Positions 10,095 through 17,057 of a stretch of 64,000 nucleotides of DNA are shown here, one piece after another. The stretch comes from Pseudomonadota bacterium. GTDB lineage: Bacteria; Pseudomonadota; Alphaproteobacteria; Rhizobiales; Xanthobacteraceae. Location of the stretch: assembly GCA_023435725.1 (NCBI GenBank), contig JAEYRD010000128.1:1-64000 (forward strand), written 5' to 3'. Made by a program: the position numbers and the translations under genes. How positions within the stretch are numbered: position 1 is the first letter of the stretch; each line of letters opens with the position of its first letter. The notes under the pieces are model-generated. The model had not been told where the DNA came from. It ran no database searches and was given only the letters and a program-made list of their open reading frames with translations.

Positions 10095-10152
10095 GCCGCA
10101 ATCGTCTCATGCCCCCGTAAACGCGCAAGCGCGCAGTGTGGATTGTCAAAGG

Positions 10153-10186
10153 TGGGAATCGAACCGCGGACAAACGGTGAGAGTAG
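10153..10186. repeat. Degenerate tRNA-3'-end-like repeat, copy 1
   Basis: TGGGAATCGAACC-type sequence followed by GCGGACAAACGGTGAGAGTAG. It resembles both 10276-10308 and the T-arm end of the tRNA-Phe gene (GGCGGAATCGAACCACCGAC), as an old duplicated attachment site would. Confidence 0.5.
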
Positions 10187-10232
10187 GCGGAGGCGGTCGA
10201 AAACCTCCCTACTCTCATTCCTACTCTCACCG
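10175..10232. repeat. Inverted repeat (13-bp arms) beside tRNA-Phe
   Basis: CGGTGAGAGTAGG at 10175-10187 is exactly complementary to CCTACTCTCACCG at 10220-10232. The loop contains a nested GGAGG/CCTCC pair and the second copy of the 17-bp repeat. This could be a hairpin or paired recombinase sites. Confidence 0.7.
10208..10224. repeat. 17-bp repeat near tRNA-proximal end of the mini-island
   Basis: Exact second copy of CCTACTCTCATTCCTAC seen at 9150-9166. Here it is followed by a further CTACTCTCAC unit that forms the right arm of the 10175-10232 inverted repeat. Confidence 0.7.
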
Positions 10233-10275
10233 AAACACACCATGGTGCTCCGTGAGAGAACATTCAGCGGACAGA

Positions 10276-10308
10276 TGGGAACCGAACTACGGACAGATTT
10301 GTGAGTAG
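10276..10308. repeat. Degenerate tRNA-3'-end-like repeat, copy 2
   Basis: TGGGAACCGAACTACGGACAG followed by ATTTGTGAGTAG aligns with 10153-10186 with few differences and echoes the neighbouring tRNA-Phe T arm. It lies 8 bp outside the tRNA CCA end. Confidence 0.5.
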
Positions 10309-10316
10309 AAAGGCTC

Positions 10317-10392
10317 TGGTGCCCAGGGGCGGAATCGAACCACCGACACTGCGATTTTCAGTCGCATGCTCTACCAACTGAGCTACCTGGGC
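10317..10392 (-). tRNA. tRNA-Phe (anticodon GAA), CCA encoded
   Basis: Read on the minus strand the gene begins GCCCAGGTAGCTCAGTTGG and ends in the matching acceptor strand CCTGGGC plus ACCA. The seven-base acceptor stem pairs fully, the anticodon loop CTGAAAA gives GAA, and the T loop TTCGATTCC is canonical. The encoded CCA is included in the coordinates. Its 3' end is duplicated at 9075-9093, marking it as an integration target. Confidence 0.98.
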
Positions 10393-10431
10393 GTGCTCCA
10401 AGAGAGGGGCCAAGGCCCATCGAGCGGGCGG

Positions 10432-10460
10432 TTTATAGTGGGCTAGAAGCTGCCTGTCCA
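10432..10460 (-). promoter_or_regulatory. Sigma-70-type promoter of tRNA-Phe
   Basis: On the minus strand, TGGACA (10460-10455) and TATAAA (10437-10432) are separated by 17 bp, and the -10 lies about 40 bp before the tRNA 5' end. Spacing and sequence fit a housekeeping promoter. Confidence 0.6.
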
Positions 10461-10568
10461 CCCACGCTTCACCTAAGACTTCGCGGGGCGCGACCGGGCT
10501 GTGCACAAGGCTGGCCTGGCGCGGCGAGAGACGTCGCCAAAAACGCTCAAGCACTTGATGTAACAAAA

Positions 10569-10754
10569 CTATTCAAAATCATCGACTTCGTCGTCGCGGC
10601 CGGGAATGACGTAGGTGCCTTTCAGCCAGCGGTTCAGGTCGACGTCGCGGCAGCGCGAAGAGCAGAACGGGCGGGTGGCATGCGCGGCCGGCTTGCCGCA
10701 GATCGGGCAGGTTTTGAGCGGGCCAGCGGGCTTTTTGACCTGGTCGTCCATCAT
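10569..10754 (-). CDS. yacG: DNA gyrase inhibitor YacG
   Basis: Small zinc protein that binds GyrB and inhibits gyrase in the characterised family members. The 61-residue product has the diagnostic zinc motif CPICGK...FCSSRCRDVDLNRWL and an acidic tail (DDEVDDFE). An upstream extension to 10826 would run through a non-conserved segment, so I start at the tandem ATG near 10754. It sits between tRNA-Phe and maf, a usual rhizobial arrangement. Confidence 0.93.
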   Translation of the reverse strand: MMDDQVKKPAGPLKTCPICGKPAAHATRPFCSSRCRDVDLNRWLKGTYVIPGRDDEVDDFE

Positions 10755-10920
10755 GATGGGCAGCTTACACGAGGTGAAGGGATTCAAGAGCCTGCCGGCA
10801 AAGGGGTTCCTCCGGCGGCAGCGCACGCGCGCCGGCCAGGGTTCCGCCGGGTCATTCTACTTTGCATGGGGTTGTTTTCGAGATTTTTGTCAGGCCGGGC
10901 CGACCCGCCGCCTGCGACGC

Positions 10921-11550
10921 TCACACGGCGGTGGAGTTGAGCCAGCCGAAGCGAATCGGAAAGCCCTCGCCGCCGAGCAGGGTCGTGGTCTCGTAGAGCG
11001 GCTGGCCGACCACATTGGTGTAGGAGCCGACCATCTTCACCACGAAGGAGCCGGCGATGCCCTGCACCGCGTAGCCCCCGGCTTTGCCGCGCCATTCGCC
11101 GGAGCCGATATAGGCCTGGATGTCGTCCTCCGAGAGGCGCTTGAAGCGGACGCGGGTCTCGACCAGGCGCTGGCGGAAGGCCTCGCGCGGCGTCACCAGG
11201 CAGATCGCGGTGTAGAACACGTTGTTCCCCCAATAAATAAAAAAAAAGCACTGCGCGGCCTCGTCGACCAGGTTGGCCTTGGGCAGGATGCGGCGGCCGA
11301 CCGCCACAACCGTGTCGGCGGAGAGGATGAAGGCGCCGCGCAGCTCGTCGTCGAGTTGCACCGATTTGAGCGCCGCGTCGGCCTTGGCGCGGGCCAGCCG
11401 ATTGGCGCAGGCGCGCGGCAGCTCGCCCCGCCTCGGCGTCTCATCGACGTCGGCCGGCCGGAGCGCATCCGGCTCGATGCCGGCCTGGTTGAGCAGCGAC
11501 AGGCGTCGCGGCGAACCGGAGGCAAGAACGAATTTGGGGCGGCCGAGCAT
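10921..11550 (-). CDS. maf: Maf-family nucleotide pyrophosphatase
   Basis: House-cleaning nucleoside triphosphate pyrophosphatase of the Maf/YhdE family. The 209-residue product shows the N-terminal FVLASGSPRRLSLL motif, the family SADTVVAVG segment with the catalytic Asp, and KAGGYAVQGIAGSFV near the C-terminus. Length is normal. One stretch is odd: residues about 97-108 (QCFFFIYWGNN) replace the basic/Leu-rich helix expected there, encoded by an AT-rich patch at 11226-11262 in otherwise GC-rich DNA, yet the frame is kept. It lies upstream of yacG on the same strand with a 166 bp gap. Confidence 0.92.
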   Translation of the reverse strand: MLGRPKFVLASGSPRRLSLLNQAGIEPDALRPADVDETPRRGELPRACANRLARAKADAALKSVQLDDELRGAFILSADTVVAVGRRILPKANLVDEAAQCFFFIYWGNNVFYTAICLVTPREAFRQRLVETRVRFKRLSEDDIQAYIGSGEWRGKAGGYAVQGIAGSFVVKMVGSYTNVVGQPLYETTTLLGGEGFPIRFGWLNSTAV

Positions 11551-11707
11551 CAGGTGATTTTGGGAGACGAGGCAGGGGGTGAATTGCGCGCGGAACCTAT
11601 CGGAAGGGGGCTGATTTCACAACCCGGGAACCCGAGGTTTGGTGATTCGAAGTTTCCGACATGCGTGTGCCTGCAGTCTGTGACGCGGGTGTTACGGGCG
11701 CCGAATG

Positions 11708-12175
11708 CTACCCGTTCGCAGCGCCTGCCCTCGCAAAGCGCTTACGGATGCGCATCAGGAGCTGGTCGCAGACTTCGCGGTAGGCGGCGAGCTTCTGGTC
11801 GCGGCTGCCTTCGATTGTGGTGGGATCCTGCGTCGGCCAGTATTCGACGTCGGCGGCGAGCGTGCGGGTCAGCTCCAACGCCTTGTGGTGCGCCTCCGGC
11901 GAGAGCGTGATGATGAGATCGAAATTCAGCCCCTCCCAGTCCTCCAGCTCCTCGAAGGTCTGCGGTTTGTGAGCCGAGATGTCCTGACCGAGTTCGGCCA
12001 TCACGGTGACCGCGAACGGGTCGAGCTCGCCCTTCCTGGCGCCGGCGGACTTCACGTAGAGGCCTTGCGGAAACATGTGCTGCAACAGGCTCTCGGCCAT
12101 CGGCGAGCGTACGCTGTTCATCGCGCAGGCGAACAGTACCGATTGCGGATCGCGTGCGCGTGGCGGCGCCGCCAT
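11708..12175 (-). CDS. Low-molecular-weight phosphatase / ArsC-like family protein
   Basis: A 155-residue protein of the low-molecular-weight protein tyrosine phosphatase/arsenate reductase fold. The P-loop is VLFACAMNSVRSPMAE (C-x5-R), followed by the usual SAG motif (VKSAGARKGELDPFAV) and a late Asp-containing loop (WPTQDPTTIEGS) corresponding to the general acid region. It lies 5 bp from the UPF0262 gene, so both are probably cotranscribed with hisD. The physiological substrate in this conserved rhizobial operon is unknown; arsenate reduction is possible but not indicated by neighbours. Confidence 0.88.
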   Translation of the reverse strand: MAAPPRARDPQSVLFACAMNSVRSPMAESLLQHMFPQGLYVKSAGARKGELDPFAVTVMAELGQDISAHKPQTFEELEDWEGLNFDLIITLSPEAHHKALELTRTLAADVEYWPTQDPTTIEGSRDQKLAAYREVCDQLLMRIRKRFARAGAANG

Positions 12176-12180
12176 CGCGC

Positions 12181-12678
12181 TTAGCCTTTCCAGTGCAGGA
12201 CAGTGATGAGCGTGAACAGCCGGCGCGAGGTCTCGAAGTCGACCCGCACCTTGCCCTTCAGCCGCTCCTGCAGCGTGCGCGATCCTTCGTCATGGATGCC
12301 GCGGCGGCCCATGTCGATGGCCTCGATCTTGTCGGGGGTCGCGGTGCGGATCGCCTGGTAGTAGCTGTCGCAGATCATGAAATAGTCCTTCACGATCCGC
12401 CGGAACGGCGTCAGCGACAGCAGATGCGCGACCACCGGCGTGCCGTCCTCGCGGCGGATGTCGAACATCAGCCGGTTGCCGGTGATGCCGATATGCAGCG
12501 TGAACGGGCCCTTCCCATCCGCACCATCAGGCGCGAACAGATTCTGCTCGATCAGGTCGTAGATCGCGATCGCACGCTCATGCTCGATGTCCGGCCCGGA
12601 ACGACCGATCGAATCCTCGTCGAGGGTGACCGCGACGATGCGATTGGTCGAGTCGTCCTGTTCGGGCGGCTTTGTCAT
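12181..12678 (-). CDS. UPF0262 family protein
   Basis: A 165-residue conserved protein of unknown function found next to hisD across Rhizobiales. Recognisable segments are RIVAVTLDEDSIGRS, HERAIAIYDLIEQN, GPFTLHIGITGNRLMFDIR and a long helical part ending RLFTLITVLHWKG. The start ATG at 12678 overlaps the hisD stop by 4 bp (ATGA), which indicates translational coupling; the longer in-frame extension inside hisD is rejected. Confidence 0.93.
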   Translation of the reverse strand: MTKPPEQDDSTNRIVAVTLDEDSIGRSGPDIEHERAIAIYDLIEQNLFAPDGADGKGPFTLHIGITGNRLMFDIRREDGTPVVAHLLSLTPFRRIVKDYFMICDSYYQAIRTATPDKIEAIDMGRRGIHDEGSRTLQERLKGKVRVDFETSRRLFTLITVLHWKG

Positions 12679-13970
12679 GACAGATTGAGGCGCAATCCAA
12701 TCGAGCGCGAATGGGCGTCCAGCCCCTCCGCCTTTCCGAGCGTCATCGCGGCCGGACCCAGCGCACGCAACTGATCTGGGCCGCATTTCAGGATCGAGGT
12801 GCGCTTCATGAAGTCGTGCACCGACAGCCCCGAGGAGAATCGCGCCGAGCGCGCCGTCGGCAGCACGTGGTTGGAGCCGCCGACATAATCGCCGATCGCC
12901 TCCGGCGTATGCGCACCCAGGAACACCGCGCCGGCGTTGCGGATCTTCGCGGCGAGCGCATCGGGATCGGTCGTCATGATCTCGAGATGCTCGGCAGCGA
13001 TCGCATCCGCAAGCGGAATGGCGTCAGCGAGATTCTTCACCATGATGATGGCGCCGAAATCCGCCCAGGACGCGCTCGCGATCGCAGCGCGCGGCAGCAT
13101 CTTCAACTGTGCTTCGACGGCCTTCTCGACATCGGCGGCAAGGCGTGCGGAATCGGTGATCAGGATCGACTGCGCGCTGGCATCGTGCTCGGCCTGCGCC
13201 AGCAGATCGGCGGCGATCCAGTCGGCATTGCCGGTGTCGTCGGCGATGACGAGCACCTCCGAGGGGCCGGCGATCATGTCGATGCCGACCTTGCCGAACA
13301 CCAGCCGCTTGGCGGCGGCGACATAGGCATTGCCAGGACCGACGATCTTGGCGACCGGCGCGATCGTCGCAGTGCCGTGCGCGAGCGCGGCCACGGCCTG
13401 CGCACCGCCGACGCGGTAGATCTCGGTGACACCGCCGAGCGAAGCTGCCGCCAGCACCAGCGGATTGAGCTTGCCGTCAGGCGACGGCACCACCATCACG
13501 AGGCGTGAAACGCCGGCGACCTTTGCGGGCACAGCGTTCATCAGCACCGAGGACGGATAGGCCGCGGTGCCTCCGGGCACGTAGAGGCCTGCGGATTCGA
13601 TTGCAGTATAGCGCCAGCCGAGCTCGACGCCGAGCGGGTCAGTGAAGCGCTCGTCCTTCGGGAGCTGGCGGCGATGGTAGGTCTCGATGCGGTCACGTGC
13701 CAGCTTCAACGCGTCCAGCGTCGCGGCATCGCAGGCCTTCACCGCAGCCTCGATCTCGGCGGCGGTGACGCGCAAGGAGGCGGCATCGAGCGTCAGCCGG
13801 TCGAACTTTGCCGTGGCCTCGAGCAGGGCGGCGTCGCCCCGCTTCGCCACATCGTCGACGATGGCGCGCGCGGCGGCCTCGACGTCGGCCGAAACCTCAC
13901 GCTTGGCGGCGAGGAAGGCGGCGAATCGCTGGTCAAAATCGGCGCGGTTGCGGTCGAGACGAACGGGCAT
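12675..13970 (-). CDS. hisD: Histidinol dehydrogenase
   Basis: Catalyses the last two oxidations of histidine biosynthesis, L-histidinol to L-histidine with NAD. The 431-residue length is normal. It carries the family signature GPGNAYVAAAKRLVFGKVGIDMIAGPSEVLVIAD, the zinc-site segment EHDASAQS, and the C-terminal AGAVFLGAHTPEAIGDYVGGSNHVLPT. The start at 13970 (MPVRLDRNRADF) matches family N-termini; 37 further in-frame codons upstream lack similarity. It heads the hisD-UPF0262-phosphatase operon; DUF2948 lies 173 bp upstream on the same strand. Confidence 0.97.
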   Translation of the reverse strand: MPVRLDRNRADFDQRFAAFLAAKREVSADVEAAARAIVDDVAKRGDAALLEATAKFDRLTLDAASLRVTAAEIEAAVKACDAATLDALKLARDRIETYHRRQLPKDERFTDPLGVELGWRYTAIESAGLYVPGGTAAYPSSVLMNAVPAKVAGVSRLVMVVPSPDGKLNPLVLAAASLGGVTEIYRVGGAQAVAALAHGTATIAPVAKIVGPGNAYVAAAKRLVFGKVGIDMIAGPSEVLVIADDTGNADWIAADLLAQAEHDASAQSILITDSARLAADVEKAVEAQLKMLPRAAIASASWADFGAIIMVKNLADAIPLADAIAAEHLEIMTTDPDALAAKIRNAGAVFLGAHTPEAIGDYVGGSNHVLPTARSARFSSGLSVHDFMKRTSILKCGPDQLRALGPAAMTLGKAEGLDAHSRSIGLRLNLS

Positions 13971-14143
13971 ATCTGGCTTGGCTTCTGGCAGGTTTTTGGG
14001 AGCGCGGTTTGGCTTACCAGGCCCCTGCTCAATGGCGCGGCGGGGAAGCTGCGTCAACCCTTGGCAATAACCCCTTGGCACCCCTCCTGGGAGCTGCCGT
14101 TCCGGCCACGGCCTCAGCCGGTTTGGCTGGTATACCGGTCACG

Positions 14144-14602
14144 TCACCCCTCCCCCTCGATCTCCAGCCCGATTCCCAGCTCGTCCGCCCCGAGATCCGT
14201 CAGCTCGCATTCCAGACATTCGACGTCGAGGCGGATGGCGCCGCCTTGGGCGAACAAAAGCAGGGCGCTGCCGCTGGGCTCCTCGGCCCGGCCATCCCGG
14301 GGATGAAACTCGATGCCGACGAGGTCCAGAACCTTGTCCGGCGCGGCAAGGTCGATGTTGCGCGACTTGCAGGCGAGCACGCGGTCGAAGCGGAGCGCGG
14401 CGACCAGCCGGCGCGGCTCGGCCTCGCCCTCAAGCGTCTGCTCCCAGTCCAGCCGGCTCATGCCGACCACGAGCCGCTTCTCGCCTTGCCGCCAGATGAT
14501 GTCGGAAGCCTGCACGCGAGCGTCCTGGACATGGGTGGAGATCACGGCGAGATCGTCGGCATCGAGCGCAATCATTTTGAGTTGGGGAGACATCGCCGAC
14601 AT
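14144..14602 (-). CDS. DUF2948 family protein
   Basis: A 152-residue soluble protein of unknown function typical of alphaproteobacteria, normally encoded just before hisD as here. Conserved features are LKMIALDADDLAVISTHVQDA, a WRQGEKRLVVGMSRLDWE core, and the acidic C-terminus LECELTDLGADELGIGLE. Two starts are possible, ATG 14602 and ATG 14593; AAAGGAG lies unusually close to the first and 11 nt from the second. Confidence 0.9.
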   Translation of the reverse strand: MSAMSPQLKMIALDADDLAVISTHVQDARVQASDIIWRQGEKRLVVGMSRLDWEQTLEGEAEPRRLVAALRFDRVLACKSRNIDLAAPDKVLDLVGIEFHPRDGRAEEPSGSALLLFAQGGAIRLDVECLECELTDLGADELGIGLEIEGEG

Positions 14603-14675
14603 TACTCCTTTGGGAGGCCGATACCGCTCAACGCCCGCGGGCGCGGAAATTTCCGCAACCTAACGGGCCGACGGA

Positions 14676-15335
14676 CTAGAGGCTATTGATATCCTCCATC
14701 TCCAGTACCCTCCGCGGATACCCCTCCCGGGCGACGCGGATCATGGCGCGGCCGATCTGCTCGGTCGAGGTGACGAGCCGCGGAGCGATCCGACGCAGCA
14801 CCGACCACAGCGGCCAGCTAACGTCATAGACGGCCTGCACCCAAGCGGTCTTGGAGCGGGCACCGTGCAGCGGCTGGATCGCGCCAGGCCGGAACATGTA
14901 GGCGCCCCTGAACGGCAGCTTGAGCAGATCGTTCTCGGTCTTGCCCTTGACCCGCGCCCACATCCGCGAACCCCGCTCCGTGGAATCGGTTCCTGCGCCG
15001 GTGACATAGACAAAAATCATCTGCGGATTAAGCCGTGCCAGCGTCGTCGCAGCAGCAAGTGTTATGTCGTAGGTGAGATGGCGGTAGCGTTCCTCGTTCA
15101 TGCCGATCGAGGAGACGCCGAGGCAGAAGAAGCAGGCATCGAAACCTGTGAGCTGCACCTCGATCGGCGAATAGTCCGTGAAATCGCCGTGGATGATCTC
15201 GGTGAGCTTGGCGTTGCGCACCCCGGTCGGGCTGCGGCCGACCACGAGCACGCGTTCGATGCCGGGATCGATCAGGCACTCGCGCAGAACACCCTGCCCG
15301 ACCATGCCGGTCGCGCCGAAGATGATGACTCGCAT
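14676..15335 (-). CDS. NAD(P)H-binding protein, atypical short-chain epimerase/reductase-like
   Basis: A 219-residue Rossmann-fold protein. The dinucleotide motif is IIFGATGMVGQGVL at residue 4, with an acceptor-strand motif VLVVGRSPTG and a CFFCLGVSSIGMNEERYRHLTYDI segment typical of the NAD(P)-binding domain family related to HTATIP2-like epimerases. The C-terminal half contains PLHGARSKTAWVQAVYD and no metal or cofactor motif. It starts 26 bp after the stop of the SDR gene, so both are likely one unit under the same TetR-controlled promoter. The substrate is unknown. Confidence 0.88.
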   Translation of the reverse strand: MRVIIFGATGMVGQGVLRECLIDPGIERVLVVGRSPTGVRNAKLTEIIHGDFTDYSPIEVQLTGFDACFFCLGVSSIGMNEERYRHLTYDITLAAATTLARLNPQMIFVYVTGAGTDSTERGSRMWARVKGKTENDLLKLPFRGAYMFRPGAIQPLHGARSKTAWVQAVYDVSWPLWSVLRRIAPRLVTSTEQIGRAMIRVAREGYPRRVLEMEDINSL

Positions 15336-15361
15336 CGGGACGTCCCCACCGAAGTCGCGGG

Positions 15362-16300
15362 TCATGCGGCGGCCGCGATCTCGTCGAAGGATACACCGGT
15401 CAACGTCGCCGAGACATCCCACAGCATGGCGGCGACCGCCAAATCCTTCGCCTGCGGCATGATCCTCGCCGGCACCGGCGACCCCTTCAATTCGTAGAAC
15501 CAGTTCGGACCGTAATAGCCGCCCGCCTCCGCAGCCGGAGCGGTCGCGGCGAACAGCGTGGGCAGCGCGCCCTCGGCCGCGGACTGGCTGAGCAACGGCT
15601 GTAGCCACCGGCCCATCCGCCACTGGAAGGTGTTGGCGCCCGGCCCGTTCGGAATGAGATCGGTGCGCGCGTAGCCGGGATGAGCGGCAAGGCTCATCAG
15701 GCCCCAGCCGGCGGCAAGGCTGCGGCGCTGCAGTTCGAGCGCAAACATCAGCATCGCCAGCTTGGACTGGCAGTAGGCCCGCCAGGGACGATAGGAGCGC
15801 TTGGCCTGGAGATCGTCGAAATCGATCGCACCGGAGCGGTGCGCAAGGCTAGAGAGATTGACCACACGGGGCGCCTTCGCGCGACGAAGCTGCGGGAGCA
15901 GCCGCGCGGTCAGCGCGTAATGACCGAGATAATTGGTGCCGAGCTGCGTCTCGAAACCGTCCTCGGTCTGCTGCCGCTTCGGTAACGCCATCACACCGGC
16001 ATTGTTGACGAGAAGATCGAGCTGCTCGTTGCTCGCGGCAAAGCGCCTGGCGAAATCCGCGATGGAGGCCAGGCTTGCGAGGTCGAGATGCTCGTAGGCG
16101 ATCAGCGCGTTGGGAAACCGCTCGCAAATGCCTTCGATCGCGCGCAGGCCCTTTGCGTCGTTGCGCCCGGTGAGTATGACAATGGCACCGGCGCCCGCCA
16201 GCGCCATCGCCGTCTCGTAACCGAGGCCACCCGTCGCCCCGGTCACGACAACGGTCTTGCCGCTGAGGGAGGGGATGTCTGCCGTGGTCCAGTCGGTCAT
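15362..16300 (-). CDS. SDR family oxidoreductase (retinol-dehydrogenase-like)
   Basis: A 312-residue short-chain dehydrogenase/reductase. It shows TGATGGLGYE (cofactor loop), NNAG (about residue 100), catalytic Ser in NLSSLAHRSG and the YCQSK catalytic Tyr-Lys pair. The extended C-terminal half with GYYGPNWFYELKGSP is typical of the oxidoreductases annotated as retinol dehydrogenase-like. ATG 16300 was chosen because upstream in-frame sequence crosses the divergent tetR promoter region. The neighbouring divergent TetR and the operator between them suggest induction by a ligand, perhaps the substrate. Confidence 0.93.
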   Translation of the reverse strand: MTDWTTADIPSLSGKTVVVTGATGGLGYETAMALAGAGAIVILTGRNDAKGLRAIEGICERFPNALIAYEHLDLASLASIADFARRFAASNEQLDLLVNNAGVMALPKRQQTEDGFETQLGTNYLGHYALTARLLPQLRRAKAPRVVNLSSLAHRSGAIDFDDLQAKRSYRPWRAYCQSKLAMLMFALELQRRSLAAGWGLMSLAAHPGYARTDLIPNGPGANTFQWRMGRWLQPLLSQSAAEGALPTLFAATAPAAEAGGYYGPNWFYELKGSPVPARIMPQAKDLAVAAMLWDVSATLTGVSFDEIAAAA

Positions 16301-16356
16301 GCCATGTCTCCAGGCGCTATCAAGGGGATGGAAAAGGCCGGCGACGGGTCTAAATG

Positions 16357-16369
16357 TGCACTGAGTGCA
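16357..16369. promoter_or_regulatory. Candidate TetR operator
   Basis: The palindrome TGCACT-G-AGTGCA sits in the 91 bp between the divergent SDR gene (start 16300) and tetR (start 16392). A single symmetric site there can repress both directions, the usual TetR arrangement. Confidence 0.6.
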
Positions 16370-16391
16370 ACTTTGCAAGAGGTGAAACAGC

Positions 16392-17045
16392 TTGAAGGGT
16401 TCGAAGCTCGCCGCGAAATCAGTCAGGAAAGGCGCCAAGCCGTTGCCCGCGCGAGCAAAATCGCCACCGGCTACGGGCCTGCGCCACCGCAAGCGGCAGG
16501 CGACCCGCGAGCGGCTGACCCGCGCGGCGATGGCGCTGTTCCTGGACCGCGGCTTCGAGGCCACGACGATCGACGACATCGCAGCCGCGGCCGATGTGTC
16601 GCGCCGCAGCTTCTTTCATTATTTCGCCTCGAAAGAGGACGTGGTCGCCGCCTGGCAGGAGGGCGCCGCGGCCGCGCTGGTGGCCGAGGTCGTGGCGCGG
16701 CCGGCGGACGAATCCATGCTGACAGCGGCCGAGAATGCGATCGCTGCAGCGGTCAAGCGGATCGATCCGGCGGAAGCGGCGGCGATGTCGCGGCTCAAGC
16801 GCGACAATCCCGCGCTTCAGGCGCGCGATCAGCTCAAATACGAGAAGCTCGAGCGAGCGCTCGCCGATGGGCTTGCACAGCGCGCCAGAACCAAACAGGA
16901 CCGGTCGAAGGCGCGGCTCGTCGCCATGATCGCCACCGGCGCAATGCGCGTCGGCGGCGAGAGCTGGATCGGCGAAGGTGCGCGGGAGAAGCCGGAGGCC
17001 TTCGTGAAGCGCACCTTCGATGCGATCAGGGCAATATTGAAGTGA
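16392..17045 (+). CDS. TetR family transcriptional regulator
   Basis: A 217-residue TetR-type regulator. After a basic N-terminus the DNA-binding domain reads TRERLTRAAMALFLDRGFEATTIDDIAAAADVSRRSFFHYFASKEDVV (helix-turn-helix at about 45-85). The C-terminal ligand domain is Ala-rich. The start is TTG at 16392, 7-8 nt after GAGGTGAA; no ATG is suitably placed. It is divergent from the SDR/NAD-binding pair and presumably regulates it and itself through the palindrome in between. Confidence 0.93.
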   Translation: MKGSKLAAKSVRKGAKPLPARAKSPPATGLRHRKRQATRERLTRAAMALFLDRGFEATTIDDIAAAADVSRRSFFHYFASKEDVVAAWQEGAAAALVAEVVARPADESMLTAAENAIAAAVKRIDPAEAAAMSRLKRDNPALQARDQLKYEKLERALADGLAQRARTKQDRSKARLVAMIATGAMRVGGESWIGEGAREKPEAFVKRTFDAIRAILK

Positions 17046-17057
17046 GGCGCTTTACGC

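Larger units (their letters stand above)
9075..10316. mobile_element. Remnant mini-island at tRNA-Phe (two hypothetical genes, no integrase)
   Basis: A 1.24 kb segment lies between the 19-bp tRNA-Phe copy and the tRNA itself. It holds two small genes of island/phage character, on opposite strands (9265-9600 and 9660-10094), and lower-GC stretches than its surroundings. No integrase gene fits in the space, so it is either a deletion remnant or an element mobilised in trans. A 17-bp string CCTACTCTCATTCCTAC occurs just inside both ends (9150-9166 and 10208-10224), which may be integrase arm sites or another direct repeat. Confidence 0.65.

Noticed and set aside
10615..11910. Plus-strand 431-codon frame across yacG and maf
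   Set aside because: Antisense to two well-supported genes; composition typical of shadow frames.
13971..14143. His-rich leader upstream of hisD
   Set aside because: No run of His codons after a plausible start in this gap.
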